Below, piece after piece: positions 6,508 to 10,243 of a stretch of 10,243 nt of DNA. A program made the translations under genes and the position numbers. The stretch is from an uncultured Rubrobacteraceae bacterium (GTDB taxonomy: Bacteria; Actinomycetota; Rubrobacteria; Rubrobacterales; Rubrobacteraceae). The stretch lies in NCBI GenBank assembly GCA_902805985.1, contig CADCUW010000582.1, forward strand, positions 1-10,243, given 5' to 3'. Positions within the stretch are counted from its first letter, which is position 1, and every line of letters starts with the position of its first letter. The notes beneath the pieces were generated by a model that was not told the origin of the DNA, did no database searches, and saw only the letters and a program-made list of their open reading frames with translations.

Positions 6508-7515
6508 ATGCCAACCCAAGCGATCAGGCAACGAGTAAACCGGCGACTGGAAGAGCTGTACCGGCGGCACCTGTTACCACACGACGGCGAGGTCGTCACC
6601 TACTACAACTCGGGTACCGGCTACAACAAACTGGGGCAGACCGCAGGAGCGGAGCGGAGCCCCTTCGCCATTAGCCTCATGACCACGGACGGGGAAGTCT
6701 TCCACGCCGGCGAGCACGACCTGCCGTTCGCCCTCCAGTCCATCTCCAAGGTGTTCGTCTACGGCCTGGCCCTCGAGGCCTGCGGGCGCGACCGCGTCCT
6801 GGAGCGGGTGGGGGTCGAGCCGAGCGGCGACGCCTTCAACTCCATAGTCTTCGACGAGCGCAACAATCGCCCGTATAACCCCATGGTCAACGCGGGGGCG
6901 CTCGCCACGACCGCCCTCGTGGAGGGGGCGGAGGGCGCCCATACCGCAGGGCACCCCCTCGAGCGCATATTGGCCGCGCTGCGGCGCTACGCCGGGAACC
7001 GGGGCCTGGAGGTGGACGAGGGCACCTTCGAGGCCGAGATACGTTCGGCGGACCGCAACCGGGCCACCGCCTACCTCATGCGCAGCGACGGCATGCTCGC
7101 GGGCGACGTCGAGGCGACCCTCGCCCTCTACCTGCGCCAATGCTCGGTGCGCGTCGACTGCCTGGACCTGGCGACGATGGCGGCCACGCTAGCCAACGGC
7201 GGCGCGAACCCCATAACCGGCGAGCGGGCGCTCGCCCGCCGCCACGTCAGGGACGTCCTGAGCGTCATGCACACGTGCGGCATGTACGACTTCGCGGGGC
7301 AGTGGGCTTACCGGGTAGGCATCCCGGCCAAGAGCGGTGTGAGCGGCGGCGTCATGGCCGTCGTGCCGGGAAAGCTCGGCATCGGCGTCTTCTCGCCCGG
7401 GCTGGACGCGTACGGCAACAGCGTCCGGGGCACCGCGGTCTGCGAAGAACTTTCCGAGCGCCTGGGTCTGCACGTCTTCGCCGATAGCGACGAGGACGCC
7501 TTGCTCGGCCCGTAG
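6508..7515 (+). CDS. glsA: Glutaminase A (L-glutamine amidohydrolase)
   Basis: This 335-residue enzyme should hydrolyse L-glutamine to glutamate and ammonia (EC 3.5.1.2) in the cytoplasm. It belongs to the beta-lactamase-fold glutaminase family, usually about 300-330 residues. The catalytic S-x-x-K motif is in FALQSISKVF (Ser78, Lys81). NPMVNAGA (124-131) carries the substrate-contact Asn. EIRSADRNRATAYLM (177-191) and CGMYDFAGQWAYRVGIPAKS (257-276) provide further active-site residues. KSGVSGGVMAVVPGKLGIGV with SPGLDAYGNSVRG forms the C-terminal signature. All hallmark motifs are intact. The ATG at 6508 has GGAGGA 5 bases upstream, lying inside the end of the preceding BrkB remnant, so the original arrangement was probably a translationally coupled pair. 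A strong hairpin follows the gene. The C-terminal tail (ADSDEDALLGP) is slightly longer than usual. Confidence 0.97.
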   Translation: MPTQAIRQRVNRRLEELYRRHLLPHDGEVVTYYNSGTGYNKLGQTAGAERSPFAISLMTTDGEVFHAGEHDLPFALQSISKVFVYGLALEACGRDRVLERVGVEPSGDAFNSIVFDERNNRPYNPMVNAGALATTALVEGAEGAHTAGHPLERILAALRRYAGNRGLEVDEGTFEAEIRSADRNRATAYLMRSDGMLAGDVEATLALYLRQCSVRVDCLDLATMAATLANGGANPITGERALARRHVRDVLSVMHTCGMYDFAGQWAYRVGIPAKSGVSGGVMAVVPGKLGIGVFSPGLDAYGNSVRGTAVCEELSERLGLHVFADSDEDALLGP

Positions 7516-7533
7516 GCGCCTGGCGGGCTTCGA

Positions 7534-7565
7534 GAGACCCTCCGCGGGTTCTCGTCGAGGGTCTC
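7534..7565 (+). terminator. Likely terminator after the glutaminase gene
   Basis: GAGACCCTC (7534-7542) pairs perfectly with GAGGGTCTC (7557-7565), a 9-bp stem with a 14-base loop, 18 bases after the stop codon. It is followed by a GT-rich stretch rather than a clean T-tract. It also lies in the leader of the patatin gene, so an attenuator-like role is possible. Confidence 0.72.
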
Positions 7566-7591
7566 GGTGCGTTGGTTTGATCCTTGGTTAC

Positions 7592-7597
7592 AGGAGG
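7592..7597 (+). promoter_or_regulatory. Ribosome binding site that fixes the patatin start
   Basis: AGGAGG lies 5 bases before ATG 7603. It rules out the upstream in-frame GTG at 7567, which overlaps the end of the terminator hairpin. Confidence 0.8.
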
Positions 7598-7602
7598 ACC
7601 TC

Positions 7603-8916
7603 ATGGAAGCTGGTGAGAGAACGGCCGGAAGCAGAAAGCGGATCGCGATCGCCTGCCAGGGTGGAGGGAGCCACACGGCGTTCACGGCCGGCGTACTCAA
7701 GAGGCTCCTCCGCGCGGAGGAGCTGAAAGGATACGAGGTGGTGGGCCTCAGCGGCACGTCCGGAGGGGCGGTGTGCGCGCTGCTCGCCTGGCACCACCTG
7801 CAGGGGGGCAACGGTGCGGGAGCGGCAGAGGCACTCGACGCCTTCTGGCGGGACAACTCCGCCACGGCCCCCCACGAGCAGGTCATCAATCAGTGGACCG
7901 TCTGGGCGGGCAACCTCCAGAACGTGATCACGACGCCAACGATTAGCCCCTATTACAACGTTTTCTCCGAAATAGGGCTCGGCGAGTTCAGGAGGATGCT
8001 CGAGCGGCGAGTGGACTTCGAGAGATTGGAGGTGCAGCCGGAGGGTTCGCATCCCGTGCTGATCGTCGGAGCCGTGGACGTGCTCACCGGCGAGTTTCGG
8101 GCGTTCGACAGCAGGCGAGACAAGATCTCCGCCGAGATGATCCTCGCCTCGGCGGCCATCCCAACCCTCTTCCGCTCCGTGCGCCTCGACGACGGGGGGA
8201 CATACTGGGACGGGCTGTTTTCGCAGAACCCGCCGGTCAGGGAACTGACCGAGGCCGGGCCGGACGAGATATGGGTGATCCAGATAAACCCCAAGGAGAC
8301 CGAGACCGAGCCGAGGACGGTCGCGGAGATAGCGGACCGACGAAACGAGCTCTCCGGCAACCTGTCTCTCCACCAGGAGCTTGGTTTCATCGAAAAGATC
8401 GACCGGATGCTGGAAGAGGGTTCTCTCACGCGCGGCGGCAAGTACAAGCAGATCGTGGTGCGCGTGATCGAGCTGTCCCGTGCCCGCTTGTCACGCTCCC
8501 TCGGCACCGCTTCGAAGCTGAACCGAGATCCGCGCTTCATAGAAGACCTGATGTCGCACGGCGAGGCCCAGGCCGAGGAGTTCCTCACGGCGCTCGCCTT
8601 CGAGGAGGCTTGGAGGAGCCGGGACCTGGACTCCATGGCCGGGTTCTTCGCCGAAGACGCGGAGATCACTTCCTTGGAGCCATTCCCAAGCTATGGCACC
8701 TACAGGGGGAAGAGGGAAATACGAAGGTTCGTGTCGGAGCACCTTGCGAAAGAAATTCGGGTAGACCCGACGAAGAAGCAGGTTGCGCAGAATAGGGTAG
8801 CCTGGACCGTTAGGGTGCTCGGGGGCGACGAGCCCTCCGACCTATTGGAGGGCGTCGCCGAGGCTGAGTTCAGGGGACGAAAGATAAAGGCTCTTCGCCT
8901 GTACGCCGAAGGGTGA
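7603..8916 (+). CDS. Patatin-like phospholipase with C-terminal NTF2/SnoaL-like domain
   Basis: The product is 437 residues, starting at the ATG behind AGGAGG. Residues 12-225 are a patatin-type acyl hydrolase. The Gly-rich oxyanion loop is CQGGGSHTAFTAGVL (18-32). The nucleophile elbow G-x-S-x-G lies in GLSGTSGGAVCA (Ser53). The second half of the Ser-Asp dyad is YWDGLFSQNPP (Asp203). There is no signal peptide, so it probably acts on phospholipids or other acyl esters from the cytoplasmic side. A linker helix region with LSRARLSRSLGTASKL follows. Residues about 330-437 look like a SnoaL/NTF2 fold: AFEEAWRSRDLDSMAGFFAE, then DAEITSLE, TYRGKREIRRFVSEHL, and a beta-rich end VAEAEFRGRKIKALRLYAEG. 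That domain is not part of ordinary patatins and may form a ligand pocket or dimer interface. The patatin call is firm; the NTF2 call is from pattern. Confidence 0.93.
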   Translation: MEAGERTAGSRKRIAIACQGGGSHTAFTAGVLKRLLRAEELKGYEVVGLSGTSGGAVCALLAWHHLQGGNGAGAAEALDAFWRDNSATAPHEQVINQWTVWAGNLQNVITTPTISPYYNVFSEIGLGEFRRMLERRVDFERLEVQPEGSHPVLIVGAVDVLTGEFRAFDSRRDKISAEMILASAAIPTLFRSVRLDDGGTYWDGLFSQNPPVRELTEAGPDEIWVIQINPKETETEPRTVAEIADRRNELSGNLSLHQELGFIEKIDRMLEEGSLTRGGKYKQIVVRVIELSRARLSRSLGTASKLNRDPRFIEDLMSHGEAQAEEFLTALAFEEAWRSRDLDSMAGFFAEDAEITSLEPFPSYGTYRGKREIRRFVSEHLAKEIRVDPTKKQVAQNRVAWTVRVLGGDEPSDLLEGVAEAEFRGRKIKALRLYAEG

Positions 8917-9180
8917 CCGCAGCGATGGGCGAGACGGTGCGCTCGGGACGCAGCAAGCCGCGCCGTTACCCGCACAGAGTTCTCCGATCCGCGCCGGCGC
9001 CGGACTCATCTGGGTTTCGTGAGCGCTCTTGCGAAGTACTAGCCCTGAAGGGGCAGCTTCCATTCGCACGTCTTGCGGTGAAGGTCGGGGGATACGGAAC
9101 CAGAATGGGAGCCGAACAACTTACACTCGGACGAGAGAAATCGAAGCTACAAGATGGCGTGCCCGCGGGCCTTCGCCCAC
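8917..9180. other. Intergenic stretch with no recognised gene
   Basis: Between the patatin stop and repeat copy C, the open plus-strand frames read as Arg/Ser/Pro-rich sequence typical of non-coding high-GC DNA. I see no RNA gene, no clear terminator for the patatin gene and no convincing promoter. Confidence 0.4.
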
Positions 9181-9324
9181 CGCGACGGCACGCTCATTGC
9201 CGGTGGGGGTTGAAATGTCTTGCTTCAATCTCTATGGAGTTTTCGATTTACAACGACCGCCCTCAGGTTTCGTGCCGTGCTTACTGGGGATGGCAGCGAA
9301 GAGGTCGAATTGGCGAAGGCATAA
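9181..9324 (+). repeat. Dispersed intergenic element, copy C
   Basis: This 144-bp copy matches copy B over its full length and copy A over the last 115 bp. It has the core CTCTATGGAGTT (9231-9242) and ends at TAA 9322-9324. In the TGG (9235) frame the end reads FRAVLTGDGSEEVELAKA-stop, the most regular version of the three. In the ATG (9234) frame the 5' half reads GLKCLASISMEF. A long-range stem, ATCTCT (9228-9233) with AGAGGT (9300-9305), uses a T-G wobble where A and B use C-G. The 3' edge is followed by about 150 bases of unrecognised DNA and then the TetR remnant. Confidence 0.88.
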
Positions 9325-9471
9325 GAGAAATGGGGCGCAGGGTGGGCTCTCCTGGCAGTCATCACGGTTCACGGGCAGGCCTGGGGCTCATGACTCTGGA
9401 AGAGCTCTGCTCCAAGTTCGGGGAGCTCGCTCGTACCCGGGGGTTGGCGCGCCGAGTTGGAGAGGTCCTAG

Positions 9472-9792
9472 AGGCGCCGCGAGCACGTCGTAGAATCCTT
9501 TGCGGGGTTATTGCCGGACGCCTTGGACGATCCCGTCGTGCGGCCCTTTCTTCGGCGGGTCACCGAGCGCCGTATCAGGTACGTCGAGGAGTGCTACCGC
9601 GCCCTCGGCTTGTCGCCGGAAGAGGCGGGCCACGGGGCGCTGATGGCCTACGCGGCCTACGTGGGCACCGTGCGGCTCTTCCGGGACGTTCCAGATCGGG
9701 TGCCGCGCGGGGAGGATTACCTGGCCTACCGGCGCCGCTTCATCGAAGCGCTCGTGGCCGGGTACGATGCGGACGGCGCAAGGGCTCGTTGA
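9472..9792 (+). pseudogene. C-terminal remnant of a TetR-family transcriptional regulator
   Basis: The frame opens after a TAG (9469-9471) and reads ...VVESFAGLLPDALDD, then PVVRPFLRRVTERRIRYVEE, CYRALGLSPEEAGHGALMAY, AAYVGTVRLFRDVPDRVPRG and EDYLAYRRRFIEALV, ending at TGA 9790-9792. This wording (DPVVRPFLRRVTERR..YV...Y..LG....A....L.AYAAYVG..) is typical of the ligand-binding C-terminal half of TetR regulators of about 190-210 residues. The N-terminal helix-turn-helix is missing, and the frame just upstream is broken. Another frame nearby (ELARTRGLARRVGEVLEAP, about 9420-9477) may be the middle of the same protein shifted out of phase. A TTG at 9511 could start a 93-residue fragment, but it could not bind DNA. 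I call it a pseudogene rather than a small gene. Confidence 0.65.
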
Positions 9793-9818
9793 GGCGCACC
9801 CGTAGCCGTCCCACGGGG

Positions 9819-9833
9819 CGCCATAAAATGGCG
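9819..9833. repeat. Short inverted repeat after the TetR remnant
   Basis: CGCCAT (9819-9824) and ATGGCG (9828-9833) are inverted around AAA. It is too short a loop for a good terminator and could be a protein-binding dyad or chance. Confidence 0.3.
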
Positions 9834-9847
9834 TCGTTGGCTACCGG

Positions 9848-9867
9848 GAGCGTCGGTTCCGACGCTC
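9848..9867. promoter_or_regulatory. 20-bp palindrome, possible operator or terminator stem
   Basis: GAGCGTCGG (9848-9856) and CCGACGCTC (9859-9867) are a perfect 9-bp inverted repeat around TT. The very tight centre favours a dimeric-repressor operator over a hairpin. It lies between the TetR remnant and the deazaflavin-type reductase gene, a typical place for a TetR operator. No T-tract follows. The binding protein is unknown. Confidence 0.45.
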
Positions 9868-10029
9868 GGGTTCTCGGAATCGGGACTCCTCGCAGGCAGG
9901 TCGACCTTCCAGATGGGCGTCCTCACGAGAACCCTCTCCTTGCCCGACCCAGGCAAATCCGACCGCACGTCGCCCGAGCCGGGGTGTCGGCGGCCGCAGC
10001 GTGGGGATTCTCGGGCCGTACCGACCTTG

Positions 10030-10034
10030 GGAGG
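10030..10034 (+). promoter_or_regulatory. Ribosome binding site that fixes a GTG start
   Basis: GGAGG, within a longer GGGAGGTGATC match to the 16S rRNA tail, lies 5 bases before GTG 10040. It favours this GTG over the in-frame GTG at 10034, which is part of the site itself. Confidence 0.75.
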
Positions 10035-10039
10035 TGATC

Positions 10040-10243
10040 GTGGACTGGCAATCCACCCGGGTGTGGAGGGCCTCGCTCCCCATCGCCAACCGCTTAATAC
10101 GGGCGTGGCTACGCGCCAGGTGGCACCGACCCGTGAGCTCAACGATGATGGTGCTCTCCTTCGAAGGCGCGAGGAGCGGCAAGGCCTACAGCTTCCCCGT
10201 CGGCTACGCGGAGGACGAGCGGGGCCTCGTCACCTTCACGCGC
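10040..10243 (+). CDS. Deazaflavin (F420)-dependent nitroreductase-family protein, N-terminal part (runs off right edge)
   Basis: The frame is open from a GTG with a near-perfect ribosome site to the window edge, 68 codons. The product begins VDWQSTRVWRASLPIANRLI, a basic amphipathic N-terminal helix region. It then reads STMMVLSFEGARSGKAYSFP followed by VGYAEDERGLVTFTR. The pattern '[ML]VL.F.GR.SGK.Y..PVGY....' is the N-terminal signature of the split-beta-barrel Ddn-like family (nitroreductase/quinone reductase, DUF385). Many members use reduced coenzyme F420 to reduce nitro compounds or quinones, and some are membrane-associated through the N-terminal helix. The C-terminal half, which carries most cofactor contacts, lies outside the window, so cofactor use is inference. 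A 20-bp palindrome lies about 170 bases upstream and could regulate it. Confidence 0.8.
   Translation, partial: MDWQSTRVWRASLPIANRLIRAWLRARWHRPVSSTMMVLSFEGARSGKAYSFPVGYAEDERGLVTFTR

Noticed and set aside
7567..7602. Upstream GTG start for the patatin gene
   Set aside because: The extra 12 codons overlap the leader just after the terminator stem and lack a ribosome site, while ATG 7603 has AGGAGG at 5 bases.
7588..8373. 261-codon minus-strand open frame
   Set aside because: It is antisense to the patatin domain with intact catalytic motifs, a common artefact at high GC.
724..9324. CRISPR or insertion-sequence interpretation of the three-copy element
   Set aside because: The copies are kilobases apart, diverged and unspaced, with no transposase gene, terminal inverted repeats or target duplications visible.
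8913..10037. Long 374-codon plus-strand open frame
   Set aside because: It starts with an atypical Arg/Ser-rich sequence, passes through repeat copy C, and is antiphase to the TetR reading at 9472-9792. It is a high-GC shadow.

Overview
The window is high-GC bacterial DNA. The gene types (a giant BTAD/AfsR-like LuxR regulator, a secreted actinobacterial-type hypothetical protein, a Ddn-like deazaflavin-dependent reductase, GTG and TTG starts behind strong Shine-Dalgarno sequences) point to an actinobacterium. The wording of several proteins resembles Rubrobacter. That placement is inference from family resemblance; there is no rRNA or marker gene here.

Layout, left to right. On the minus strand, 443 to 1 is the N-terminal part of a sugar-transfer-type ATP-grasp protein that runs off the left edge. 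Positions 444-1038 hold no intact gene, but contain copy A of a dispersed repeat (724-838). A small unrecognised ORF (1039-1293) and an apparently empty stretch follow. Then comes the dominant gene, a 1151-residue BTAD / NB-ARC ATPase / TPR / LuxR-HTH regulator (1634-5089). Next are a hairpin leader and a secreted small protein with a TTG start (5277-5771), a terminator, and repeat copy B (5866-6020). Copy B directly abuts the C-terminal remnant of a BrkB/YihY membrane protein, and the glutaminase gene (6508-7515) follows 1 base after that remnant. After a strong hairpin comes a patatin-like lipase with an extra C-terminal NTF2/SnoaL-like domain (7603-8916). Repeat copy C (9181-9324) follows, then a TetR-family C-terminal remnant. 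Finally the start of a deazaflavin-dependent nitroreductase-type gene (from 10040) runs off the right edge.

The genes do not form one pathway. Most look like independent transcription units separated by hairpins, in a region with several decayed genes. The most interesting signal is the three-copy intergenic element of about 110-144 bp. Its copies differ mainly at synonymous-type third codon positions, keep the same length without indels over 30 codons, and end at the same place with three different stop codons (TAG, TGA, TAA). The codon-like signal lies in one frame in the 5' half and in the +1 frame in the 3' half. Each copy sits in DNA next to gene debris. It may be an undescribed micro-gene or mobile remnant family, possibly with a frameshift.
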